A DNA stretch of 64,000 nt from Flavobacterium johnsoniae (GTDB lineage: Bacteria; Bacteroidota; Bacteroidia; Flavobacteriales; Flavobacteriaceae): contig NZ_MLFK01000009.1 of NCBI RefSeq assembly GCF_001879205.1, positions 1 through 64,000 on the forward strand, written 5' to 3'. Shown one piece after another: positions 25,983 through 34,080 of this stretch (position 1 is its first letter; each line of letters begins with the position of its first letter). The translations under genes were made by a program, and so were the position numbers. The notes beneath the pieces are model-generated. The model did no database searches and was not told the origin of the DNA. It was given only the letters and a program-made list of their open reading frames with translations.

Positions 25983-26520
25983 TTTTGTAATGCATGTCTG
26001 TCAATGAAGGAATAGTAATAAAAACTATTCTTATTTAGACTTGGTAAAAATAATAATTAATAATAAAGTAATAGTACTTTTTTTACAGATTAGGCTAAAA
26101 GTATAAAAGTAGGAGAATATTTACTTCACTTAATTAGTGAGGTGTTTTATTTTTATCTGTTTATTACTAGATAGTTATGTGTAATTTTGTATTTTTTAAG
26201 GTTGTTAAAATTTAAGATAAATTTAACATAAAATAAAGTTTTTGAAGTGGCAGAATAGAACTCATAATCACCGTAAAAGCAAAATTTTTATTCTGGTTTG
26301 AATATAAGAAATAATAAAATTTCAAATTAACATTCACATCTGAACATAAAATATCCAAGAGAATTGGGGTCATTTTTTATAAAATATTTCAACACAAAAA
26401 AGGAAAAATAATCTCAGAATAATTTGGGCTATTTTATAAAATAAAGGCACAATTATGTAAATAATTAGTCTGATTATCCTCTTAAATTTGAAAATTATAT
26501 AAGCGAAAAAAATCATAATT
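25983..26520. other. Divergent AT-rich intergenic region
   Basis: These 538 bp separate the haem receptor (minus) from a lipoprotein gene (plus). It contains the dyad at 26010-26030 and, before the plus-strand gene, a TAAATTTG -7 box (26483-26490) without a clear -33 partner. I see no supported gene in it. Confidence 0.45.
26010..26030 (-). promoter_or_regulatory. Dyad upstream of haem receptor gene
   Basis: GAATAGT (26010-26016) and ACTATTC (26024-26030) form a perfect 7-bp inverted repeat 27 bp upstream of the receptor start codon. It could be an operator or a 5' leader hairpin. It does not match the classical Fur box. Confidence 0.35.
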
Positions 26521-26919
26521 ATGAAAACCCTATCGATAATAGCAGCGGTACTTTTACTCTCAGCCCTTTTATTTTCATGCAAAGACAATAAGGATGGTTA
26601 TAGTGATGAGATACAAACCAGTCAGCTTCCGGCCGATTCTGCAAAAAAAACAATAGACAGTACCAGTATAAATAATGCAGGAGCAAACAGTGCAACTACG
26701 CCTCATACAGGACCAGAAAGCAGCACTAGTACAAGTACTACAAGTCCAGATAATACAGATAAAAACAGTTCGACTCCGGCTAATAAAGAGGCAGATGGCA
26801 CGGTTTCAGGAAACACAGGTTCTGGAAGCGGTCCCGGAGAAAGTGCAAATGATGGATCTACCTATTCAAATTCTTCATCAAAGCAAAAAGAGGCCGATAA
26901 ATCTCGAAATACAAAGTGA
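26521..26919 (+). CDS. Small Ser/Thr/Asn-rich lipoprotein
   Basis: The product is 132 residues. The signal peptide ends at a lipobox Cys20 (ALLFSC). Everything after it is low complexity, rich in Ser, Thr, Asn, Asp and Gly (ESSTSTSTTSPDNTDKNSST; VSGNTGSGSGPGES), and likely disordered. There is no domain. It could be a flexible surface or periplasmic spacer protein. A second frame over the 3' part (26675-27145) is longer but Gln/Val-rich and passes through the terminator, so I treat it as a shadow. Confidence 0.65.
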   Translation: MKTLSIIAAVLLLSALLFSCKDNKDGYSDEIQTSQLPADSAKKTIDSTSINNAGANSATTPHTGPESSTSTSTTSPDNTDKNSSTPANKEADGTVSGNTGSGSGPGESANDGSTYSNSSSKQKEADKSRNTK

Positions 26920-26977
26920 GAGATTTGTAAAATTTGCGATCTGGAAAAATATATCTTACATACGGAATTATAAAGAC

Positions 26978-27013
26978 AAAAAAGAAGCCTGTAATTTTAC
27001 AGGCTTCTTTTTT
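26978..27013. terminator. Bidirectional intrinsic terminator
   Basis: GAAGCCTGTAA and TTACAGGCTTC form a tight stem flanked by A6 and T6, between the convergent lipoprotein and glycosylase genes. Confidence 0.85.
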
Positions 27014-27030
27014 GTTATCGGTAAATTTAT

Positions 27031-27660
27031 TTATACTTTATTGGATTTGCTCACATATTTGTTTTCTTTAATAAAAAAACGCCAGGGCAGGAGTGCGTCT
27101 TCTTGTGCATACGCAACCCCTATACGGGGCGATGCGACAATTTGATCTTCAGTATATTTAATTCCATGGTCTTCAATCCAGATTTCATCACCTCCCAGAT
27201 CTTTTTTATTAAAGGTGCGGTCTATTCCTAAAGCTTTTGCGGCAGAGCCGGGGCCTGATGAAATTGTGGCTTTTCCAGCTGACATATTTCGTCTGGTTTC
27301 CATAATGTCTTTTCCTGTCAAAGGTTCAACTGCTCTTATCAAAACAGCATGAGGCTCGCCTTCAACAGAGCTTACGATATTAAATAAATGGTGAATGCCG
27401 TAGCATAAATAAACATACGAAATACCGCCTTTGCTGTATAAAGTTTCGGTTCTATCTGTTCTGCGGCCTCCGTAAGCGTGAGAAGCTTTGTCTTGTACGC
27501 CAAAGTAGGCTTCTGTTTCGACAATGATACCGCTCGTTATTTTGCCATCAATTTGAGTGTAAAGCACTTTTCCTAATAAATCTTTGGCCAAATAAAGAAC
27601 ATCCTGATTTAAGTAATAGGAAAACGGTAATTTATTAGATTGTTTGATAGAAGATGCCAT
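27031..27660 (-). CDS. DNA-3-methyladenine glycosylase (AAG/MPG family)
   Basis: The 209-residue cytoplasmic repair enzyme removes alkylated purines such as 3-methyladenine and hypoxanthine from DNA, leaving abasic sites. Family signatures in order: LAKDLLGKVLYTQIDGKITS, VETEAYFGVQDKASHAYGGR with the catalytic Glu in VETEAY, the Tyr-rich intercalation region SYVYLCYGIHHLFNIV, and HAVLIRAVEPL. The length is normal for the bacterial form. It is monocistronic and ends on a bidirectional terminator. No Ada-type regulation is visible. Confidence 0.92.
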   Translation of the reverse strand: MASSIKQSNKLPFSYYLNQDVLYLAKDLLGKVLYTQIDGKITSGIIVETEAYFGVQDKASHAYGGRRTDRTETLYSKGGISYVYLCYGIHHLFNIVSSVEGEPHAVLIRAVEPLTGKDIMETRRNMSAGKATISSGPGSAAKALGIDRTFNKKDLGGDEIWIEDHGIKYTEDQIVASPRIGVAYAQEDALLPWRFFIKENKYVSKSNKV

Positions 27661-27924
27661 TTGGTTTTTACCTATTTGAAATTAAAATGAAGTCTGTCAA
27701 TAACAAAAATAGCATTTCCTTTCGGTTTTTTTATTCTATAATTTAAAGAAGATGACGAAGAGAATCTGCAGATTAAAAGTTGAAGAATTCGAGAAAAAAA
27801 ACACAGAGCGTAATTGTTTTAATTCGTTGTTGGATGTAAGTAAAAGATCTCAAAAAGTTTCTATATTTGAGTGATTGTATTTTTAAAAGCACATTCAGAC
27901 ATTCATTTCTAATTTACCCAATTT

Positions 27925-28704
27925 ATGAAGCTATTTTTTTTAAAAGCGCTCTTGTTTTTAATGTTCCTGACTTTTTTTTCCTGCGATACTAAAAAAACAA
28001 AACCAGAATCAAAGCCCTATAAAGCAGGAGTAATTTTGTCTTTTGATGATGCTTATGTAGATGAATGGGCCGAAGCTGATGCCGCGCTGAAAAAATATGG
28101 ATGGAAAGCTACTTTTAATGTCTGCAGAATAGATTCTATTGGAGCGCCTGAAATAAAAACACTGCTTAAAATGCAGAAGGAGGGACACGAAATTGCAGGA
28201 CACGGATATCATCATTATAATGCGGTGAAGTTTGTAAAACAATACGGAATTGACGCTTATATGCAACAGGAAATAAATCCTATGATTGTTTCCATGAAAA
28301 AGAAATCTTTTAAGGTTACTTCGTTTGCTTATCCTTACGGCGAAAGATCGGATGAATTGGATAAGGCTTTATCTTCTAAATTTAAAATTATCAGAGGAAG
28401 AGCTTTTGGAGGTGAAATTCCCGAAAAACAGGACAGCTATTTTAATAACTCCAAAATTGTATTTGCGTTTGATATCGATAACAGCCACATTCACTTTAGT
28501 ATTCCGTATGTATTAGAATTGCTGGATTATGCTAAAAAAAACAATAAGATATTACTTTTGTGCGGCCATAAACCCGTGAAAAATGTTACCGAAAATTATC
28601 AGACCAAAATAGAAACGTTAGAATTTATCTGTAAATACATGAAAGCAAACGATCTTAAATTTTATACTTTATCAGATTTAGATGAACTGCTTCCGCAGAA
28701 ATAA
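27925..28704 (+). CDS. Polysaccharide deacetylase (NodB-type) lipoprotein
   Basis: The 259-residue lipoprotein has its anchor Cys20 (FLTFFSC). A CE4/NodB homology domain follows: motif 1 SFDDAY (39-44, catalytic base and metal Asp), motif 2 HEIAGHGYHH with metal-binding His93 and His96 or 97, and motif 3 FAYPYGERSD. CE4 enzymes remove N- or O-acetyl groups from chitooligomers, peptidoglycan or exopolysaccharide. The late motif is LLLCGHKP. Anchoring suggests action on the envelope or surface glycans. A TATATTTG -7 box lies at 27862-27869. It has no obvious operon partner. Confidence 0.85.
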   Translation: MKLFFLKALLFLMFLTFFSCDTKKTKPESKPYKAGVILSFDDAYVDEWAEADAALKKYGWKATFNVCRIDSIGAPEIKTLLKMQKEGHEIAGHGYHHYNAVKFVKQYGIDAYMQQEINPMIVSMKKKSFKVTSFAYPYGERSDELDKALSSKFKIIRGRAFGGEIPEKQDSYFNNSKIVFAFDIDNSHIHFSIPYVLELLDYAKKNNKILLLCGHKPVKNVTENYQTKIETLEFICKYMKANDLKFYTLSDLDELLPQK

Positions 28705-28751
28705 TTCTAAATATATTTTATTTAAAGAGAATAGTTATTAGTTGTAAATAT

Positions 28752-29040
28752 ACCCCCCCGCTGGGGGCTATAAATATATCGCCCCGCTGGGGCTTTTTTT
28801 TGTTGCGTAGGGTTAATTATGCTATAAATATTTTACTCCTCTGGAGTATTTATCTAAAACTGCACAGCTGTAAAAAAGAAAATCATTTCTTTTAGCTCTG
28901 TTTTTTCTTAAACTTTATTTTATCATTATTAACGGATTATTGTTAAAAATGCTCCCGAAGAGCAAAATATCTATAGCAAAAAATGCCGAAAAAGATTTAA
29001 AGCTCCATCAAAGCGAAATATTTATTTGCTGTAAATAGGT
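28752..29040. repeat. Degenerate cluster of GCTCC/GGAGC dyad repeats
   Basis: Five dyad-like units are seen: CCCCCGCTGGGGG (28754-28766 region), GCCCCGCTGGGGC (28781-28793), ACTCCTCTGGAGT (about 28835-28847), GCTCCCGAAGAGC (28951-28963) and a worn unit from 29002. Several are flanked by CTATAAATAT or AAATATCTATAG. The same building plan is seen in the full elements at 51879 and 62991. The cluster occupies most of the gap before the blaI gene. Confidence 0.6.
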
Positions 29041-29110
29041 CGTGCAAGATTAATTATATTCTGTATATTTTATTTGTAATGAGAGTTTTATGTTCTGTTT
29101 GAGAATTTAA

Positions 29111-29168
29111 TTACTAATCTATTAGTTAAAAAACTAACGAATTAGTTTGTCTACTAATTAATTAGTAG
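29111..29168 (+). promoter_or_regulatory. Triple ACTAAT/ATTAGT operator array before blaI
   Basis: Three adjacent dyads: ACTAATCTATTAGT (29113-29126), AAACTAA-cgaa-TTAGTTT (29131-29148) and the perfect 18-bp palindrome CTACTAATTAATTAGTAG (29151-29168). They lie 26-83 bp before the BlaI start. BlaI/MecI repressors bind dyads of this type (TACTA/TAGTA arms). Confidence 0.65.
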
Positions 29169-29193
29169 TATCTTGCATCAAAATATTTCAACT

Positions 29194-29556
29194 ATGATAA
29201 AATTAGCCAAACGAGAAGAACAGATCATGCAGGTATTTTGGGACTTAGAAAAAGCCTTTATAAGAGACATAATCCCGTTGCTGCCAGATCCGAAACCGCA
29301 TTACAATAGTGTGGCCACAATAGTGAAAATACTTGCAGAGAAAGGTTTTTTAAATTATGAAACTGCCGGAAATATGCATTGCTTTTTCCCGATTATAAGC
29401 AGGGAAGAGTATCAGCAATTTGCACTGAAGGATATTGTAAGCCAATATTTTGACAACTCATATCCAAGGATGTTAGCCTTTTTTGCAAAAGAACAAAAAC
29501 TTTCAGAAAAGGAATTGGATGAAATCGTGAGCATCATCAAAAAAGAAAAGATATGA
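29194..29556 (+). CDS. BlaI/MecI/CopY family transcriptional repressor
   Basis: The product is 120 residues from ATG 29194 (MIKLAKREEQIMQVFWDLEK); a TTG at 29173 is in frame but unlikely. The winged helix is typical: RDIIPLLPDPKPHYNSVATI, then KILAEKGFLNYETAGNMHCF. C-terminal dimer helices end SEKELDEIVSIIKKEK. It overlaps the M56 gene by 4 bp (ATGA), so the two are translationally coupled. In this family the membrane metalloprotease partner triggers cleavage or release of the repressor. Three operator-like dyads directly upstream suggest autoregulation. Confidence 0.92.
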   Translation: MIKLAKREEQIMQVFWDLEKAFIRDIIPLLPDPKPHYNSVATIVKILAEKGFLNYETAGNMHCFFPIISREEYQQFALKDIVSQYFDNSYPRMLAFFAKEQKLSEKELDEIVSIIKKEKI

Positions 29557-31568
29557 TACCTTATATTTTATATACAGCCCTTATTCTTTCAGCATGTTTT
29601 ATATTTTATAAACTGCTTTTGCAAAAAGAAACTTTTTTCTCTTTAAATCGATATGTACTGTTGTTTTGTATGGTATTGGCCTTTACACTGCCTTTAGTTC
29701 CGGTTCCTCAGCAATTATCGTTTAGAAAGAATACTGTAACAGAGCCTGTTGAAATTGCTAAGGTTCCAACTGTAAACGCAGCATCTGAGGCAGTAAAAGA
29801 AAAATCAATTCAGCCAGCGGCTGTACAGGAGACAACACAAGTAATCAATGTTGATGTCTTACTGCAGATTGCAATTTATCTGTATTGGTTTGGCGTAGTA
29901 ATTTTTGGTCTTAATTTTTTAATGCAGGCTGTTATATTACTGTTTAGAGCCTATTCCGGATCTGTAATTCAGGATGGGAAGTTTCGTATTGTTGAAATAA
30001 CAGGCGATAAGGCTCCGTGTTCTTTTGGCAATAGTATTTTTATCAATCCTGAAAAATACGAATGGGAAACGTATAATCAAATTCTGCTTCATGAAAAAAT
30101 CCATATTAAGCAGAAACATACCATAGATCTGCTTCTTGCAGAGATAGTTCTGGTATTTCAATGGTTTAATCCTTTTGCATGGCAGTGGCGAAAAGCACTG
30201 GAAACGAATCTTGAATTTTTAACCGATGACCAAATGCTTCAGCAAGATGCAGTTGAGAGAGAAAGTTATCAGTTCAGCCTTCTTAAAGTAGCAGCGCCGC
30301 AATTTCCTTTGAGTCTTACAACCAATTATAATCAATCATTATTAAAAAAACGAATCATCATGATGAACTCAAAAAAATCAAATGTGCACACCACTTGGAA
30401 ATATTTTTTCCTTGTGCCTTTAATGGTGCTTTTTGCCTGCCTTTTTAATCAACCGGCAGCGCAAAGTCAAACCCTAAATACTATTGGGGAATCTAAACAG
30501 GAAAAAGTCGTTGAAAACGAAATGAAAACAGACGGAAACTGGTTTGCCGTAATCAAAGGCAATACTGTAGAAATTAGTTTTAAAAGTAATGAAGATAACA
30601 ATTCTTCGCATACTTTTCAATTGAGTGAAATAAGCAGTCTTCCCAGAGATAAACAAGGAGAATTTACATTAACCCGCGATGCCGGAACGATGCAATTTAC
30701 CGGAAAATTTGAAGGAGACAGAGGAATGGGGACTTATAAATTTATTGGAAACAAAGATTACAGCACCGCAATGAGCAAAGAAGGCCTGGATGTTACAAAA
30801 GACAATGATCTTATGGTTTTCTTTATTATTGATATCAAAGTATCGTATGTACAAATGCTAAAGAAAAATGGTTTTAATAATTTAGACAAAGATCAGGTTA
30901 TTCCGCTTGCGGCTTTAGATGTAAATGAAGCTTATATTACTTCGATTAAAAAAGCCATTCCGGATATTGATTTGGACAACCTTGTTCCTTTTAAATCATT
31001 AGATATAAATAGTGCATTTATTGAAGAAATAAGAAATGCAGGTTACAAAGACGTTAGTCCCAGTAAAATTATTGCACTAAAATCTCAGGGAATTGATGCG
31101 AAATATATTAGTGATTTCCGCACTTCTGATAAAAACAAAAACAATGCTGAAAATAACGGGAACAACAAAGAGGAAGACAGCGATGACGATATTATTGCTT
31201 TTAAAGCATTAAATATTGATAAGGCGTTTGTTGATTCTTTTAAAGGATTAGGATACAACCTTTCTAATAGTGATCTTATTGCATTTAAATCGCTAAATGT
31301 AACAGCTGACTATATAAAGAGTTTTCAAAATGCAGGTTATAAAAACATTCAGATTGAGAATTTTATTGCTTTGAAATCTCAAAATATTACTCCGGATTTA
31401 GTGAAGGAATATAAAAGTCTGGGTTTTGATGATATTGATCTGGATGAAATTGTGGGAGCAAAAGCAACCGGAACGACACCGTCTTATATTAAATCGATGA
31501 GAGCAAAAGGGCATAATTTTAAAAATCTCGATAAATACATAGCTTTAAAATCTCTTGCCAATAATTAA
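29553..31568 (+). CDS. BlaR1-like M56 membrane metallopeptidase with C-terminal repeats
   Basis: This 671-residue membrane protein has three or four membrane segments in the first 130 residues and a further one at about 283-300 (YFFLVPLMVLFACLF). The zinc motif HEKIH is at 180-184 in a cytoplasmic loop, with a downstream Glu region TNLEFLTDD. The periplasmic part has a beta domain (about 320-425) and then, from about 429 to the end, eight degenerate repeats of about 28 residues with the pattern YI-SF--AGY-----D-LIALKS-NIT. Repeats four and five are split by an Asn/Glu/Asp-rich linker. There is no penicillin-binding sensor domain, so the signal is not a beta-lactam in the BlaR1 manner. Confidence 0.9.
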   Translation: MIPYILYTALILSACFIFYKLLLQKETFFSLNRYVLLFCMVLAFTLPLVPVPQQLSFRKNTVTEPVEIAKVPTVNAASEAVKEKSIQPAAVQETTQVINVDVLLQIAIYLYWFGVVIFGLNFLMQAVILLFRAYSGSVIQDGKFRIVEITGDKAPCSFGNSIFINPEKYEWETYNQILLHEKIHIKQKHTIDLLLAEIVLVFQWFNPFAWQWRKALETNLEFLTDDQMLQQDAVERESYQFSLLKVAAPQFPLSLTTNYNQSLLKKRIIMMNSKKSNVHTTWKYFFLVPLMVLFACLFNQPAAQSQTLNTIGESKQEKVVENEMKTDGNWFAVIKGNTVEISFKSNEDNNSSHTFQLSEISSLPRDKQGEFTLTRDAGTMQFTGKFEGDRGMGTYKFIGNKDYSTAMSKEGLDVTKDNDLMVFFIIDIKVSYVQMLKKNGFNNLDKDQVIPLAALDVNEAYITSIKKAIPDIDLDNLVPFKSLDINSAFIEEIRNAGYKDVSPSKIIALKSQGIDAKYISDFRTSDKNKNNAENNGNNKEEDSDDDIIAFKALNIDKAFVDSFKGLGYNLSNSDLIAFKSLNVTADYIKSFQNAGYKNIQIENFIALKSQNITPDLVKEYKSLGFDDIDLDEIVGAKATGTTPSYIKSMRAKGHNFKNLDKYIALKSLANN

Positions 31569-31575
31569 AATAACG

Positions 31576-31596
31576 AGCTGATTCTTTGAATCAGCT
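31576..31596 (+). terminator. Hairpin after blaI-M56 operon
   Basis: AGCTGATTC and GAATCAGCT pair perfectly around a 3-nt loop. The tail is A-rich rather than T-rich, so termination by this hairpin alone is uncertain. Confidence 0.45.
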
Positions 31597-31623
31597 TAAA
31601 AAATAAAGTGAGTTGTAAGACTA

Positions 31624-31657
31624 AAAAGCCCAAACCTGAAAAGGAATGGGCTTTTTT
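31624..31657. terminator. Bidirectional intrinsic terminator
   Basis: AAAAGCCCA (31624-31632) pairs with TGGGCTTTT (from 31647) and continues into T6. It lies between the M56 gene and the convergent monooxygenase gene. Confidence 0.7.
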
Positions 31658-31685
31658 AATTTAATATCTTTTAAACAATTTTACG

Positions 31686-33287
31686 CTATTGGCTATTCGT
31701 CTTTTTCTTTAAGCATCTTCCTCGAGGTTCATCACCTTCGTAAAGTACAATTTCAGAATGTAAAAACTGTGCGGCATCTGCAGAACCTTTTACCTTTACG
31801 GCGCTTCGTTCTATCATTTCGGCTTCAAATTCGGTTAAGACACTTTTTCTGATTCCGTTTTTTCTCCATTCAGATGAAGGCCGGCATCCTTTTAAAATAC
31901 CGCGGGCCAATGTAAGAGCGTCCAATAATGCCTGATTGGCGCCTTGTCCTTTAAACGGGCTCATTGGGTGAGCAGCATCTCCAATTAACGTGATTGGGCC
32001 TGCGTTTTCTAACCATTCAGCTTTTAAAAATTCCCGATCGTAAACGGGATAACCCGAGATCTGGGTTTCTTGTGTTGCGGCCATAATTTGCGGAATAGGA
32101 TCGTGCCATTGTGTTCTGCGGCAGGCTTCTTCTTTAAGCGCTTTTGTTCCCTTAGCACTTAATGTTTTTGCTTCGTTTTCAGACATAGGAAAACTAAGCT
32201 GCCACATAATTGAGTCTGCAGTATAAGGCATGATATAAATGCGTTCATTGCCGTTGGCAGTTTGAAATACCGTGGCCGAATCCAGTAAAGGACTGCTAAC
32301 ACCTTCGAGTGCACTTAAAGGGCATATTCCTAATATTACAATACAATCAAGGTAACGCAGGGGGGTAACATCTTCGCCAATAATCAGCTTTCGTACCGAA
32401 CTGCGGATACCATCGGCTCCCACTATTAAATCGGCTTTAGCGCTTTTCATTTCTCCGTTAACCTGAAAGTTTAGCTTTATGCTTTTATCATCATTTTGTT
32501 TAAAATCAATTAATTGGTGTCCCCATTGTACTGCTTCATCTCCGCCAAGCTGTTTTAAAAGTGCCAGACGCAGAGATTGACGTGCAATATGCATATTGGT
32601 GCGTCGGGCAGTTATTTTCGATTCAGACTGAAGCCATTTTCTAATTCCCCATTCGCCAATTACTTTTCCTTCTGTAGTATGAACCAAATGTCTTGTTGAA
32701 ATGACTTTTTCTTCCAGCGAAAAAATACCCAACCCTTCGATTGCTTTGCTCGCTTGCTGTAAAGTAAGTCCATAGCCCTGGGATCTTGCAGCGAAGTTGG
32801 TATCACGTTCGTATAAAGTAAAAGGAATTCCGCGGTGTAAACAAGCTGCTGCCAATGCCGCTCCGCCAATACCGGCACCAATAATAGCAACGTGCGGATA
32901 GTTTTCTTTATCTGCAGCAGGAGGAATGACTGAAGGAACTAATCCGGATCCGTTACATTTCAAACAAGTATGTAAGTGTGCTTTCGGACGAACAGGTGCT
33001 GTGCCCTGACCATTTGTTTTTTCAAATTGATCGAGTGCTGTTTGGTAATCCCGTCTTGCTTTATTAGTTAGACCCCGGCTTTTTTTACCGCGTCCCTGAC
33101 ACTCTTTACAAATAGACCAGCTTGTTTGTTCATTTTCTACTTTTACCACTTCCTCTTTATTTAGCTTTATGCCGGACGCTTTAACTTGAAATTTTTTCAG
33201 CGTTTTGCAGGTCTGCAAATTTAAGACAAAAGAAGGGCAGTACAAAACACCATATAAATTTACCATCGTAGAGAATTTGAATTGCAT
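31686..33287 (-). CDS. FAD-dependent monooxygenase with N-terminal CxxCxGxG zinc-finger-like segment
   Basis: The product is 533 residues. Residues about 131-500 are a PHBH/TetX-type flavin monooxygenase: the FAD-binding GAGIGG (137-142), LIVGADGIRSSVRK and TLIGDAAHPMSPFKGQGANQ. The first 130 residues carry two DnaJ-like pairs, CKECQGRG (Cys60, Cys63) and CLKCNGSG (Cys108, Cys111), which together could bind one zinc ion. This fusion is unusual. The start is uncertain (Met1 at 33287 or Met8). Members hydroxylate aromatic or polycyclic compounds, and some inactivate antibiotics; the substrate here is not known. It is monocistronic and no efflux gene is directly linked. Confidence 0.8.
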   Translation of the reverse strand: MQFKFSTMVNLYGVLYCPSFVLNLQTCKTLKKFQVKASGIKLNKEEVVKVENEQTSWSICKECQGRGKKSRGLTNKARRDYQTALDQFEKTNGQGTAPVRPKAHLHTCLKCNGSGLVPSVIPPAADKENYPHVAIIGAGIGGAALAAACLHRGIPFTLYERDTNFAARSQGYGLTLQQASKAIEGLGIFSLEEKVISTRHLVHTTEGKVIGEWGIRKWLQSESKITARRTNMHIARQSLRLALLKQLGGDEAVQWGHQLIDFKQNDDKSIKLNFQVNGEMKSAKADLIVGADGIRSSVRKLIIGEDVTPLRYLDCIVILGICPLSALEGVSSPLLDSATVFQTANGNERIYIMPYTADSIMWQLSFPMSENEAKTLSAKGTKALKEEACRRTQWHDPIPQIMAATQETQISGYPVYDREFLKAEWLENAGPITLIGDAAHPMSPFKGQGANQALLDALTLARGILKGCRPSSEWRKNGIRKSVLTEFEAEMIERSAVKVKGSADAAQFLHSEIVLYEGDEPRGRCLKKKTNSQ

Positions 33288-33418
33288 AATCTCAATAGCG
33301 GTTGAGAGCTGAAAAAAGATTTTTATTTAATAATTCGAGAACCTGCAACTGAAATTATTCTCAATATTTAGAGACTTTACGGTTGTAAAAATCCAAAAAA
33401 GAACCATGAAATCAGGTA

Positions 33419-33449
33419 TTGTTTTCCGAAGTATCTGTGAGTAGTTTTG
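33419..33449 (+). promoter_or_regulatory. Promoter of lipoprotein gene 33472
   Basis: TTG at 33419-33421 and TAGTTTTG at 33442-33449, spaced by 20 bp, match the Bacteroidota -33/-7 consensus. The start codon lies 22 bp downstream. Confidence 0.6.
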
Positions 33450-33471
33450 TTAGGAATCAAAATTATTTATA

Positions 33472-34053
33472 ATGAAAAATAAAAATATTACCCATTCTTT
33501 AGTAGTAAAATCAACAAAAGTAGTAAAACAGCTTTTTTTTGCATCAGCTTTTATACTGCTGTTTTCTGCGTGTTCAAGTGATGATGGAGGAGGATCAGAT
33601 AATAAATCTGATTATTATTTTAGGGCAAGTGTTGATGGTCGTAAAATAGATTTCCGTACTGCAAAATTTCAAGGCGGCGGTAATGACAACCGTTTGGAAA
33701 TGATAATACTTGGAGGATTTGACGGACCGCATCCAACTAAAGCTGGAGAGGTAATGCCGCCCTCATTAGATTTTGAAATATGGAGGCTTGGCGGCAATAT
33801 TACGGCAGGGACTTATTCGACACCTGCAGAGCAGGAAATGATTGCCCGATATGCCATTCAGACAGACAATGGAACCATACTTTATAACACTGCTATAGGC
33901 GACGATCTTTTTACTGTAAAAATTGAATCTATAAGTGAAGCAGGTATTAAAGGTACGTTTTCGGGAACAGTTCGTAATGTATCTACAGGACATACAATAA
34001 GTATCACGGAAGGTGCTTTTAATCTTCCGCATGATGAAATAGTTAATCCTTAA
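33472..34053 (+). CDS. Exported lipoprotein, function unknown
   Basis: The 193-residue lipoprotein has a long n-region, a hydrophobic stretch (LFFASAFILLF) and an anchor Cys at about 34 (SACSSDDGGGS). The mature part is all-beta in appearance: YYFRASVDGRKIDFRTAKFQ, NRLEMIILGGFDG, LDFEIWRLGG and GIKGTFSGTVRN, ending ISITEGAFNLPHDE. This pattern (short beta domain whose last strand reads 'I-EG-FN-P') recurs in small Bacteroidota lipoproteins of unknown role. It has its own promoter and no operon partner. Confidence 0.75.
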   Translation: MKNKNITHSLVVKSTKVVKQLFFASAFILLFSACSSDDGGGSDNKSDYYFRASVDGRKIDFRTAKFQGGGNDNRLEMIILGGFDGPHPTKAGEVMPPSLDFEIWRLGGNITAGTYSTPAEQEMIARYAIQTDNGTILYNTAIGDDLFTVKIESISEAGIKGTFSGTVRNVSTGHTISITEGAFNLPHDEIVNP

Positions 34054-34080
34054 ATTACATTTTGTTTCAGGTATAATTTG

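Noticed and set aside
26031..26053. AT-rich sequence before the haem receptor considered as a Fur box
   Set aside because: It matches neither the GATAATGAT array nor a clear palindrome; the dyad at 26010-26030 is the better-supported structure.
26370..26588. Minus-strand frame of 72 codons before the Ser/Thr-rich lipoprotein gene
   Set aside because: It overlaps the start and signal peptide of the plus-strand gene, and its Ile/Phe/Lys-rich product simply reflects AT-rich DNA.
26675..27145. Alternative plus-strand frame of 156 codons over the lipoprotein's 3' part
   Set aside because: It begins inside the lipoprotein gene, runs through a strong terminator and enters the opposite-strand glycosylase gene.
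28752..29040. Repeat cluster considered as a CRISPR array
   Set aside because: Units differ in sequence and spacing, no constant repeat of 25-40 bp exists and no cas gene is present.
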